Assembly (NCBI GenBank): GCA_029378245.1
Contig: JARKIF010000002.1
Coordinates: forward strand, 3,410,001 to 3,474,000
Direction of reading: 5' to 3'
DNA: 64,000 nucleotides
DNA from: Roridomyces roridus
Lineage: Eukaryota > Basidiomycota > Agaricomycetes > Agaricales > Mycenaceae
Positions 53,960-62,994 of this stretch are shown piece by piece. How positions within the stretch are numbered: the first letter of the stretch is position 1; every line of letters begins with the position of its first letter. The position numbers were made by a program, and so were the translations under genes. Under the pieces are notes generated by a model. The model saw only the letters and a program-made list of their open reading frames with translations. It was not told where the DNA came from and did not search any database.

Positions 53960-53986
53960 ATTGCTCGTTCGACTCGAGCCCGAGTC
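53960..53986 (+). repeat. tRNA-like repeat, 3' half
   Basis: TGCTCGTTCGACTCGAGCCC GAGTCC: perfect T-arm, 5' half absent. TTTTT at about 54006. Confidence 0.6.
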
Positions 53987-54098
53987 CATGCGGCAAACAT
54001 CCACATTTTTCCCTGTTGTTCAGTGCTCAAAAACTAGCTACACAGTATCCATTCGCTCTTGTTACCCACTCCAGCGAGGCAGCGAGGTTGAGAGGTGA

Positions 54099-54191
54099 GG
54101 TGAGGTTGTGGGTGGTCTCACTCTGTGATACATTCATGTTGTGTAAATAGCTTCTTTAAGCAGATGATGCTCTCGACTCGAGCCGGAACCA
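54099..54191 (+). ncRNA. tRNA-like repeat unit, array copy 1
   Basis: Head GGTGAGG-TTGTGG-GTGGTC-TCAC, anticodon-like stem TCTGT/GCAGA, T-loop shortened, end CGGAACC-A. The least regular array copy. Confidence 0.5.
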
Positions 54192-54346
54192 CTCGGTGGT
54201 CATTGCCTTCTTGCGTCTTTTTGCTTCCCGAACTTTGTCGAATCTGCGCTTACTGCCCGTTGAAAGCTAGACTGAGTTGCTCAAACAGAAACAAGTTCAA
54301 GGACCAGCATTCTGCATCACCCCACTCAAGTCAGAATACGAAACAA

Positions 54347-54453
54347 GGTTCGGTTGTGGCGGTCCCAAGGGCTAACTCTGCAACATATCATATAAGTCCT
54401 TGAAAAGCCGAGATAATAAGCGGATAATGCTCGTTCGACTCGAGCCCGATCCA
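54347..54453 (+). ncRNA. tRNA-like repeat unit, array copy 2
   Basis: GGTTCGG head, 8-nt insertion after the D-like arm, TCTGC/GCGGA stem, perfect GCTCG-TTCGACT-CGAGC, end CCGATCC-A. TTTTTT at about 54473. Confidence 0.6.
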
Positions 54454-54634
54454 TGAGGGGATGGACTATAGATTTTTTGCTTGCAGAATTTCTGAACTTT
54501 TTCATGAATCAATTATCATCCTGGTCATCTCTCTGCTGACAGCCGGTTCAAGGCTTTTCCATTCGTAGCCTTTGTTCAATGACCAAGATTGCCAGCCTTG
54601 CCCACTCCAGGTAGGATCAGAAACACAGTAACGA

Positions 54635-54727
54635 GGCTCGGTTGTGGGTGGTCCCACCTCTGTAATAGATAAATTGGATGCTCGCTCATCAGCGGAGATG
54701 ACGCTCGTTCGACTCGAGCCCGAACCA
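54635..54727 (+). ncRNA. tRNA-like repeat unit, array copy 3
   Basis: GGCTCGG head, GTGG-GTGGTC-CCAC, TCTGT/GCGGA, perfect T-arm, end CCGAACC-A. TTTTTT at about 54750. Confidence 0.65.
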
Positions 54728-54893
54728 TGGAGTGAGTGTTGGCTTGATCTTTTTTCTTCTCTGCCCTTTGATCAGTGTGCTTACGGTGTGTTGCAAGCCA
54801 ATAGGTTTTAGATGATTTTTGTTCAATCTGACAATGTTCAAAGGCCAAAATTTCCAGGAGGTCTTGCCCCACTCAAGCCAAAATACGAAACAA

Positions 54894-54991
54894 GGTTTGA
54901 TTGTGGCTGACCCAACTCTGCAACATAGTATTAGTCGTCGATAAGCTGAGATAATAAGCGGATAATGCTCGTTCGACTCGAGCCCGAACCA
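54894..54991 (+). ncRNA. tRNA-like repeat unit, array copy 4
   Basis: GGTTTGA head, TCTGC/GCGGA, perfect T-arm, end CCGAACC-A. A run of nine T at about 55010. Confidence 0.6.
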
Positions 54992-55202
54992 TAGAGGCAT
55001 ATGGGTTGCTTTTTTTTTGTACTTACAGTCTCAGAATTTCTGAACTTCTTCATGAATCATCCTTGCCTTCTCTGTGCTGACCCCCGGTTCAAGGCTAGGC
55101 TTTTCGTTTTTCATTCGAAGCCTTATATGTTTTAGACCTGTGCTCAATGACCAAGATTGCCAGCCCTGCCCACTCAAGGTAGGATCAGAAACCCTTTAAC
55201 AA

Positions 55203-55294
55203 GGTTCGGTTGTGGGTGGCCCACCTCTGCAACACATTCGGACTTGGTATGGTTGTAAGCGGAGATGATGCTCGTTCGACTCGAGCCTGAACCA
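55203..55294 (+). ncRNA. tRNA-like repeat unit, array copy 5
   Basis: GGTTCGG head, GTGG-GTGGC-CCAC, TCTGC/GCGGA, perfect T-arm, end CTGAACC-A. TTTTT at about 55312. Confidence 0.65.
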
Positions 55295-55468
55295 TGAGGG
55301 ATGGGACTAGACTTTTTGTCTGATTTTCATGAATCCTCCTTGTCATCTCTCTGCTGACCGCTGGTCAAAGGCTAGGTTTTTTTATTCATGACCTAATTTC
55401 TACATCTATGCAATGACCAAGATTGCCAGCCTTGCCCACTCCAGGTAGGATCAGAAACACACTAACAA

Positions 55469-55559
55469 GGTTCGGTTGTGGGTGGTCCCACCTCTGCAAA
55501 ATATGGGTTGTGCATACTTCCAAGCGGAGATGATGCTCGTTCGACTCGGGCCCGAACCA
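55469..55559 (+). ncRNA. tRNA-like repeat unit, array copy 6
   Basis: GGTTCGG head, GTGG-GTGGTC-CCAC, TCTGC/GCGGA, T-arm with one G-U pair, end CCGAACC-A. TTTTTTT at about 55582. Confidence 0.7.
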
Positions 55560-57027
55560 TGCCTGTGGTCGAAGTTCAAGACATTTTTTTGGTAGTTTCA
55601 GAGGCTGTTTTTTTTTTTTTGGGTTTGTCCGACTCGCCGGGGTTGAATAAACGTTGAATAATCATCATCATAGTTCTATTTCGCCGTACCTGGCCTGTGA
55701 GGCTACGCGGCAATTTCGAGTCAGTAACCACTACCGTCGCACAACCTTTTGGTACATACTTCTCAATTAACCGAAGCATCTACGTGAGCCCCTGGCCAGA
55801 ATATCCAATTTCCTGCAATCGTAGCAGAGTTTTGCCCGATACACACGCCCAGGCACACTCGAAGCAGTCGCAGGCTTTTTCTGGATGCAGTACACTGGAT
55901 GAACTCTCCGGTCAACGGCGAAGAGGGTTTTGGGTGGGACCGTGCATAAGACGATATCGTTGGTACTTTATCATACAGGGCCACAAGACATGATTAATAT
56001 TTTGAGCATGGAAACTTCAAACGACCGACGATCTGAATCATCCAGCTACAAGTCAAAGCGAACAAGAGCAAAGTTCAAGCTTGTAAATCAACGCCATCGA
56101 GGATCGAGGTTGTGTTCTGCCAAGCAGGGAACCCGACAGGGTTCGTAAAGTCTGCCCATCGGGTGCAGCGCGTAACGCTCGTTCGACTCGAGCTCAAGCT
56201 TTAGCCAGTTGCAATCTTCCAACAATTTTTGGTTTTCGACTGTGGCTGAGTGGGGTTTCTCAGAGTGTACCAGCTTCGCCCAGTCACTAGCACATACTGG
56301 CGATACAGCATCCAGGTGATCCTTAGGTCCAAATATTGCCGCGGGTTCTTCTTCACAAGGTGGATTGCATGAATGAACGCTCCAGTCGGCGGTGAGGAGG
56401 GTTCTGGGCGCGCGCAGAGAACGATCATGTGTATTTCAGTGTACCTGGACGATGGAATGGGCCGCCGGGGTTCGTGTGAATCGGCGAACAGCGGCAGTGA
56501 GGATCTAATAGCAGTGTGTCGCAAGTGTCGGTGGCGGTTGAGAGCGAGGAAGGACTTGCAATAGAAAAAAACCTTGCGGCCCGTGGTCAGCATCGGTGGC
56601 GGGTGTACTTGGATGAACGTTTCGGGAGAGGAATCTGCTCTGCCGCTGCGTTCAGAACTCTCGTGGTCTGTCCAGCATGTGAGCGAACGAGCTCAAGGGG
56701 TCTGAGACCGCGGCGAACTATCTGCAAAGCCCTGGAAGGAACCAACGAGCGACAGACCAAGAAATCGGTCGGACGGTCTCAGTTCAGCATCCAAGAGTTG
56801 GACTCAGAGAGACGATGAAAGGTTGGAGCTAGATTTAGATCCGTCGGCGCTTCATAACTATACATAAGAGCGGGCAGTCTCGATGCGTCGGGGCGGCCCA
56901 GCCTTCGAATGTGCCTTATGCCGTCAGGGCAAATCCGAGCGACGAGGAGGGAAGATATCGGGATGCTCGGAGTCGTAAGAGGCAAAGCGCAAATCCCGTG
57001 GATCAAAATTGCTTGTCTCCCGCCACC
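55560..57027. other. Non-coding with two related unidentified fragments
   Basis: Segments at about 55790-55960 and 56265-56440 (both minus) are similar in layout, sharing words such as CGGCG.GAGGAGGGTT.TGGG and the reading RTLLTADWSVHS / KTLFAVDRRVHP. I do not recognise the family. A degenerate tRNA-like unit at about 56131-56195 lies between them, with TTTTT at 56225. Confidence 0.4.
56131..56195 (+). repeat. tRNA-like repeat, degenerate
   Basis: Head degenerate (GGGTTCGTAAAG), T-arm GCTCGTTCGACTCGAGC intact, acceptor end lost. TTTTT follows about 30 nt later. Confidence 0.5.
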
Positions 57028-58615
57028 ATGTCGACCGAACCGCTCCACACCCCGCCGCTGTACTCTGCCAACTCTGGCAACCCCCTGCGCTCCGCCCTCA
57101 AGAACTCGACCTCTCCATCCCTCAGCCCACGCAACTCCATCTCAATAGCATCTCCTCTCCTCGGCACCATAGCCCTCTCCCCATTGCCAGTGACGCCCAA
57201 CACCACGCCCGCATACACCCCGAAAGTCTCTTTTGACACCTTCGAGAACCCCGTCGCGTCCATGTTCAGCTTCACGCTCCAGGTCAAGTCCGATGGCTAC
57301 TCGCGCACTCGGAGCACTCGCGTCTTCCTTTGTGCTGCCGGACCAGACGAGAGCGGCAAGACCTCGCTCGATTGGACTCTCGAGTCCCTCGTCCAGGATG
57401 GGGATGAGCTTATCGTGTGCCGTGGTGTCGATGAGGACGTTTTTGGTGAGTCACTTTTGGTCTTGGCATCGAGGGCCCTTTGACGACGACGACGACGATG
57501 CAGAGAAGGACCACGACTCTGTCCGCGAAGAGGCGAGGCAGCTCATGCGCCTCATTCAGGAAAAGAGTGTCGAGTATGATCCGGATCGTAAGGTACGGCG
57601 TGCCCAGCATTCTCTACGTCTACTAACGTTGCCCTAAGCTGTCCCTCATAGTGGAGTTTATCCCGGGCCGCATTAACTCGACACTCGACCGGCTTATAGC
57701 GCTCTAACCGCCCCGATAGCGTCGTTGTTGGGACGAGGGGCAAGCGCGCGTGGCAGAATATGACCATGATGGGCAAGGGCGGGATTGGAAGTGTCAGCAA
57801 GTGAGTGGTCCGTTTCTGCGTCTTTCTAGAGGGAGAGAAAGGTGTCCGGATGCAGGACGGAGCCTGGGCTCTGGGGAAAACGCGACAGTCCATTGCCTGC
57901 TGGCGGCTTCTGTCACCCCGTTCTCATCCTTGACGATCCGGGAGGGGAGGGCTTGTCGTGCGTCCGTGCTGCAACACCGATACACATACGCGCCCGGGTC
58001 ATGCTTTGGTGGTGCCGTCAGGACCGCCAGGGTCGAGCAAGAGCCGTATCTCTCTTGGCGCTGTCACCCGCGAATGAGGGCAAGCCGGGTCTTCTCTCCT
58101 ACTACGAGCTTATGCCTCTCTCTATCCCCACTCCCATCTCCCTCCTCCTCCCCCCTGTCCTCCTGCCATACTAACCCAGCGCCCCAGATACTGCCTCTCG
58201 CACTCCCCCGTCCCAATCATCGTCGTCCGACCGGAACGCAAAGTGAAGAAGACGGTCGAGAAGCGTCGCGCTGACCCAAAGCGGGGGACGCATTTCGAGG
58301 ACGCGTACGTCGTCTCTTGACTTTTTTTGGTCGGGAGAGTCGAAAGCTGATTGATTCATTGGGATTTTCTGCTTCCTCTATATCTCTATACTTATGCTTA
58401 CTTATGCCTATTATCGCCCACACACACAACGTGTTTGAATACCAACCACCACCACTTGTCACCACTCACCCCCGTACCCCCTCGTCCGTTCCTGGGCGAC
58501 GCATATGCCATACAGCGATCGGATACCGGCGCCGCCGCCGATGAGCCGTCATGCCAAGACGTATAATGTCATTGGGAGTGTACCGCTTGGCAGTGGGAGC
58601 GGGAGCAAGAGCTAG
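57028..58615 (+). pseudogene. Universal stress protein (UspA) domain gene with one-base frameshift
   Basis: Exons 57028-57445, 57504-57592, 57639-57800, 58188-58304 and 58516-58615 would encode 294 residues if one extra A near 57705-57706 were absent; as read, it makes a TAA right after DRLIAL. The ATG has a CCACC context. Domain: TRSTRVFLCAAGPDESGKTSLDWTLESL, DGDELIVCRGVDEDV, then the nucleotide-loop pattern GTRGKRAWQNM..GGIGSVSKY and SHSPVPIIVVRPERK. The stretch after the shift keeps protein-like sequence and splice sites. This suggests either a very young lesion or a sequencing error in TAACC. Intron 3 is long (387 nt); intron 4 is 211 nt. UspA proteins bind ATP and act in stress responses. 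Confidence 0.75.
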
Positions 58616-59413
58616 GGGGATCGCTCCTCTGGGCGGCTTGGCCGCGAGGGAGGAGGGGCACGACGACGATCAAATGAATTTTTTTGGGTGAATGGATGGA
58701 TGGACACTTTTTTGTACGTGCTGTAAGTAATATGTAATAGAGGTGTAGGAAGTATGTGAGTAGGGTATTATGCGTTTTCTTGGGTGCGAAAGTAGTCTCG
58801 AATGCAGGGATCGTCGGATGCCAGAGAGAGAATTTCCAAATTTGGACTTGGGCGCTTGTCCTCCTCCTCCTCCTCGATACGTCGTCAGGCCTGCTACGTC
58901 CGCTACTCGTGCATACCTGGCGCTTCGTACTCATCCGTGTCTGCCTCACCGGGAATCGCAGCGTTGGTCGGGCTCGGGCAGATCAAGCGCTATTCTGCAC
59001 TATTCATGTTCTCAAGCCGATGACCCGTCTCTCGATCTGGGCGCCACCCCTGGTCGCAACGCTTCAGCCTGAATTCAACGATCGACCTTCTGGCTCTCTC
59101 TGTCTTCCGAATTGTTCCTCGTGCAAGAAACCTGGTACAACTGTACGTGCATTGGAAGCCACCTAGGCCTATGGAAGGATTCATCCCGTCCTGGTACACA
59201 ATCCGCTCAATCCCGAGAAGATAACTTTAAACTCGACCCTACTAGGCTTGGCAAAGGCTCTATCGTCGTATATCTGGAAACAAGTCGCCTCGTGTACGAA
59301 GTTCTCTTCTCTTCTCTCTGTCGCCTCAAATGCAATCGTGACAGTCTGTGGGATGTGGCAAGGTGTATAAGTATCAAGACCCCTCACCTCCCGCAGCGTT
59401 CTCACTTTCAGTC
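58616..59413. other. Upstream unit of an 804-bp tandem duplication
   Basis: From about 58800 this stretch is repeated at about 59604 onward: TCGTCAGG/TCGTCAAC, GGAAGCCACCTAGGCCT, ACTCGACCCTACTAGGCTTG and GGGATGTGGCAAGGTGTATA. It contains the promoter and 5' flank of the membrane-protein gene, not coding. Confidence 0.7.
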
Positions 59414-59635
59414 ATGTCGCTCTTTGGGAACGATGCCAGAGCTCCTGTCGTCGGCCTCGCGCTCGAAGGGATATTCTACGGTCTGCATGTTGCGCTTTCC
59501 GCATGGATCCTAGCATTCCAGATGCGCGACAGGAAGATGAGCTCCCGTATGCTTGTCGTTTCATGCGTCTTGTGGATTCTCAGCACTATCGAGTACATGT
59601 CTGGAATGCAGGGACTGGATGTGGACAAATTTTGA
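59414..59635 (+). pseudogene. Truncated membrane-protein copy (LFGNDARAP family)
   Basis: MSLFGNDARAPVVGLALEGIFYG, then LHVALSAWILAFQMRDRKMS and LWILSTIEY, stop at 59633. It lacks the first intron and 8 following bases of the full gene at 60233 and ends where the duplicated unit begins again. Only the first two membrane helices remain. Confidence 0.8.
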
Positions 59636-60232
59636 CGCTTGTTCTCCTCCTCCTCGATGCGTCGTCAACGTTTCAACGGCCTCGTACGTCCGATACTCGT
59701 GGTCACACCTGGCGCCTCGTATTCGTACGTGTCGGCCCCGCTATGAATCGCAGCGCTAGTCAGACTCGGCAGATCAAGCGCTAGCACACTGTTTCGAAGA
59801 TGTTCTGAAAACCGATGACCCGTCTATCAAGATCTGGGCGCCAATCCTGGTCTAAACGCTTTAGCCTGAATTCAACCATCGGCATTCTGGCTCTCTCTGT
59901 CGTCCGAATTGTTCCTCCAGCGTGCCGCGTGCAGGAAACCTGGTACACCTATACGTGCATTGGAAGCCACCTAGGCCTGTGGAAAGATTCATCCGGTCCT
60001 GGTACACAATCCGCTCAATCCCGAGAAGATAACTTTAAACTCGACCCTACTAGGCTTGGCAAAGGCTCTATCGTCGTATATCTGGAAACAAACCGCCTCG
60101 TGTACGAAGTTCACTTCTCTTCTCTCTGTCGCCTCAAATGCAATCGTGACAGTCTGTGGGATGTGGCAAGGTGTATAAGACCGCTCACCTCCCACAACGT
60201 TCACTGACCGTCCCACTTCAGTCGAGCCTACT

Positions 60233-61530
60233 ATGTCGCTCTTTGGGAACGATGCCAGAGCTCCGATCGTCGGCCTCGCGCTCGAAGGGATGTTCTACGG
60301 TTCGTTCCCAGCGTAGTCTCTGTACTAATCAGACTGACAATATGCAGGATTCTCCGTCTGCATGTTTGGGCTTTCCGTCTGGGTCCTGGGATTCCAGATG
60401 CGCGAAAGAAAGATGAGCTCCCGGATGCTCGTCGTTTCATTCGTATTGTGGATTCTCAGCACTATCGTTCGTCTCTTTCTATTATAGTATTATTTTCTGA
60501 CGTCTATTCAGCACGTCTTTGTGAATATCGCTGACCACCGAGGCGTTTACATTCCACAATGAAAGCGCAATCGGACCTGAAGTCTTCCTGTCCGATATTT
60601 CTGGACCGATCTCACTGCTGAACAATACCGTTTATTGCCTGCAAACTCTTATCGGAGATGCGGTATTGGTGTGTTCCACCCTGTCCATTTGCACCAGTCC
60701 TGATTCAATCCTGGTTAGATATATCGCTGCGCTGTTGTTTGGAATCGCCGCGATGTTATCATTTTACCTTCCATGGCATGGCTGGCGTCTCTCGGTAGGC
60801 AACCTGCCGCCCCTCATTTCAGACGAACAAACCGACGGTTGTTTGTGCACCGCAGGAACACTGTGCTTTCTTCTAAACTCACTCGCCCATGGAACGTTTC
60901 GAGGCAACGAAGTCGTCATCTTCTACGCTGCGACTCTCACCGCCAATCTACTGGCAACCTGTACGTTACGGTTCAGGCTTCGTTTACAATCCTTGCCTAA
61001 TTTTATTGGAGGGCTACTCGCGTTCCGCATTTGGCGCGCGGACCAAAATGCTCGCAAACTCAACTCGACGAACAACAATAGTCTTCGGCCCCTCCTCATC
61101 GTTATAATCGAAACCGGGGCCCTATACTCTGTGATGCTGATCATGGCCTTGGTCACCTCGATTCATTTTCTGCCTATGGAATATGTCGTTAACGGGATCG
61201 TACGTCGTCGTCCACGCTCCTCGCAACACCTGCTTGCTGAAATCTGTGAAATCTTAGGTCCCGTCAATTATCTCGATTACATTCAACATGATCTTCATCC
61301 GTGTCGGACTGGGTAGGAGGAACCATGATCAGCGACAAGTCCAAGCTGGAGGTGGAGGTGGGAGGGAATTTCATCGCAGCAGCTCTATACGGTTCAACAA
61401 GAATTCCTTGAAGCCTGCGGATGAATCGATTCCGGCTACGACCATGGACTTGGATTCGCTGGTCAGCAATAAAACAACGTTCACGGCGGGAACTGCTTTT
61501 GACTTGGAGGTCAACGATTCGACGGTTTAG
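60233..61530 (+). CDS. Multi-pass membrane protein, Agaricomycete LFGNDARAP family
   Basis: Exons 60233-60299, 60348-60466, 60512-61199 and 61258-61530. The start MSLFGNDARAPIVGLALEGMFYG and repeated hydrophobic helices (SVCMFGLSVWVLGFQ, SRMLVVSFVLWILSTI, IFYAATLTANLLATCTLRF, ETGALYSVMLIMALVTSI) mark a seven-helix fungal family of unknown function. It ends with IISITFNMIFIRVGLG and a polar tail. Exon 3 is 688 nt, one base too many. The shift is near 60540, where HVFVNIADH must pass to EAFTFHNESAIGPEVFL. The helix around 60660-60760 is also irregular. It may be a recent pseudogene or carry a sequencing error. Confidence 0.7.
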
Positions 61531-62080
61531 TTGCTTGTTCTACCGAACGAAATTGATTCACTTGTATGAAACGGTAAACCAGAGAGCCGTCGGGAAAATC
61601 CGGCACGCTTGGCAAACGCTTGGTCTTCTTGTGTTCTTTCCTCCTGCTTCCGACTCCGTTCCGCAAGGGCTCAACCATGCTGTCCGATATGTTGCGTGGA
61701 TAATCTACTCTGGGCTGCTGGCTGTGTCCATCTCGGTCTCGGCTATGCACGTCACCTCGGGCTGCGGGGGCGGTCAGCGTCATGTTCGCTTTGCAATTGC
61801 AAAGAATTGTCTTCGTCAGAGCCTTCAGACGATGTGTACCCCGGTACTACATTTCGCCGTGGCTCTCCGTGGCAGCACAATTCCGGAACTTGGTAATCGG
61901 CGGTGACTCACACTGCGCGCCGTGCGGCCGACGGTAGGACACGGACATTTCTATCGGGCACAGCCCTGACTTGTCACTCAGCCGGTACTCGGTGCTGCGC
62001 GATCCGTCGGCCGTCAGGCCCTTGGTCTAGTATTTAAATCCTTTGCACAGGACCTCCCCGCTATCAGCTTCAGCACACCA
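61531..62080. other. Intergenic, nothing recognised
   Basis: 3' flank of the membrane protein and promoter of the next gene (TATTTAAATC at about 62032). A GC-rich stretch lies at 61910-62020. No supported gene. Confidence 0.5.
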
Positions 62081-62799
62081 ATGACCCTCCCTCCTCACTT
62101 TACCACCCTCGACCTCAGTGGGCGTTTCGTTCTGGTTGGTTTCCATCTCAGTCTCCTCCGAGCTCTGGCTAACGATCTCATATGTTCCAGAACCCCACAC
62201 TCAGCGACTCGGTTGACGACATCCTCTCACTCCAGGGCATCACAGACGCCACACTCCGGCGTTCATTCGCCCACGGCATCTTATCATTTAACCACTGCAT
62301 CGGGGAAGACGACGGGGTCTTCGAGCACATCTGGGTAGACCAAGAACTCGAAGGCCAGAGGATACACTCGGACGAGAAACTTGCTCTGGATGGCCGCGAA
62401 CGGGTGCATTACGACCCTCTCCTGGGGCCCGTCGTAGGCCGGATCAGTCGTGTCAAAACGCACAGACTGGAACCTCCTTTCTTGCGCTCGGGATGGACAC
62501 CAGATACGCGGAAATATGGCGTGTTGAACTATCATGTGTCGTCCGGTGGTGGGCGGGGATGGGTTGCCGATGAGGTTTGTGGTTCTCCGCTTTCGTTTTG
62601 ATGTCGTTCTTACACGTTTGTTAGACTTGGGGTATAGAGGAAATCACCGGCTTGCGGCACTTTGCGCGACATATCGAGTTTACTGGCGCTGATGGGAAGA
62701 ACGTGGAGAGTCATCTCGTCTACGATTATGGTACGTCTTTGTCTCTCCTTTCGCGACGAGACGATGAGGCTGACGAGGAACCCAGTGGGATCTATCTAG
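62081..62799 (+). CDS. Hypothetical protein, 185 residues
   Basis: Four exons, 62081-62134, 62191-62574, 62625-62730 and 62786-62799, sum to 558 nt in phase. The last exon is only 14 nt and encodes VGSI and the stop. No signal peptide or membrane segment. The sequence is rich in Asp, Gly, Arg and His (LALDGRERVHYDPLLGPVVG, SGGGRGWVADETWGIEEI, SHLVYDY). I do not recognise the family. The consistent splice phases and single long exon make a real gene likely. Confidence 0.7.
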
Positions 62800-62994
62800 G
62801 ACTTTCATATACCCATTATACCCGTACAAATGTATTTCACCTATAATAATGGAACTCGAAGTCGATGGAAACACTGAACAGGGTTACTTAGTAAATACTT
62901 ATTCGTCATGACCACTAGCACGTGACACCGTCAGCTTTCCGTCTACCACGTCGACACCAAGTCGGAACTTGAAGTCGCCTCACTTGGCACTAAC

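Larger units (their letters stand above)
54099..55559 (+). repeat. Tandem array of six tRNA-like units
   Basis: Units start at 54099, 54347, 54635, 54894, 55203 and 55469, a period of about 250-310 bp. The linkers are also related: a T run, then GAATTTCTGAACTT, TCTCTGCTGAC, CAATGACCAAGATTGCCAGC, then CCACTC..GTAGGATCAGAAAC before the next unit. So the whole module is repeated, not only the tRNA-like core. Confidence 0.85.

Noticed and set aside
57750..58274. 174-codon + strand open frame starting MAEYDHDGQG
   Set aside because: Out of frame with the stress-protein exons and mostly intron. The splice model explains the region better.
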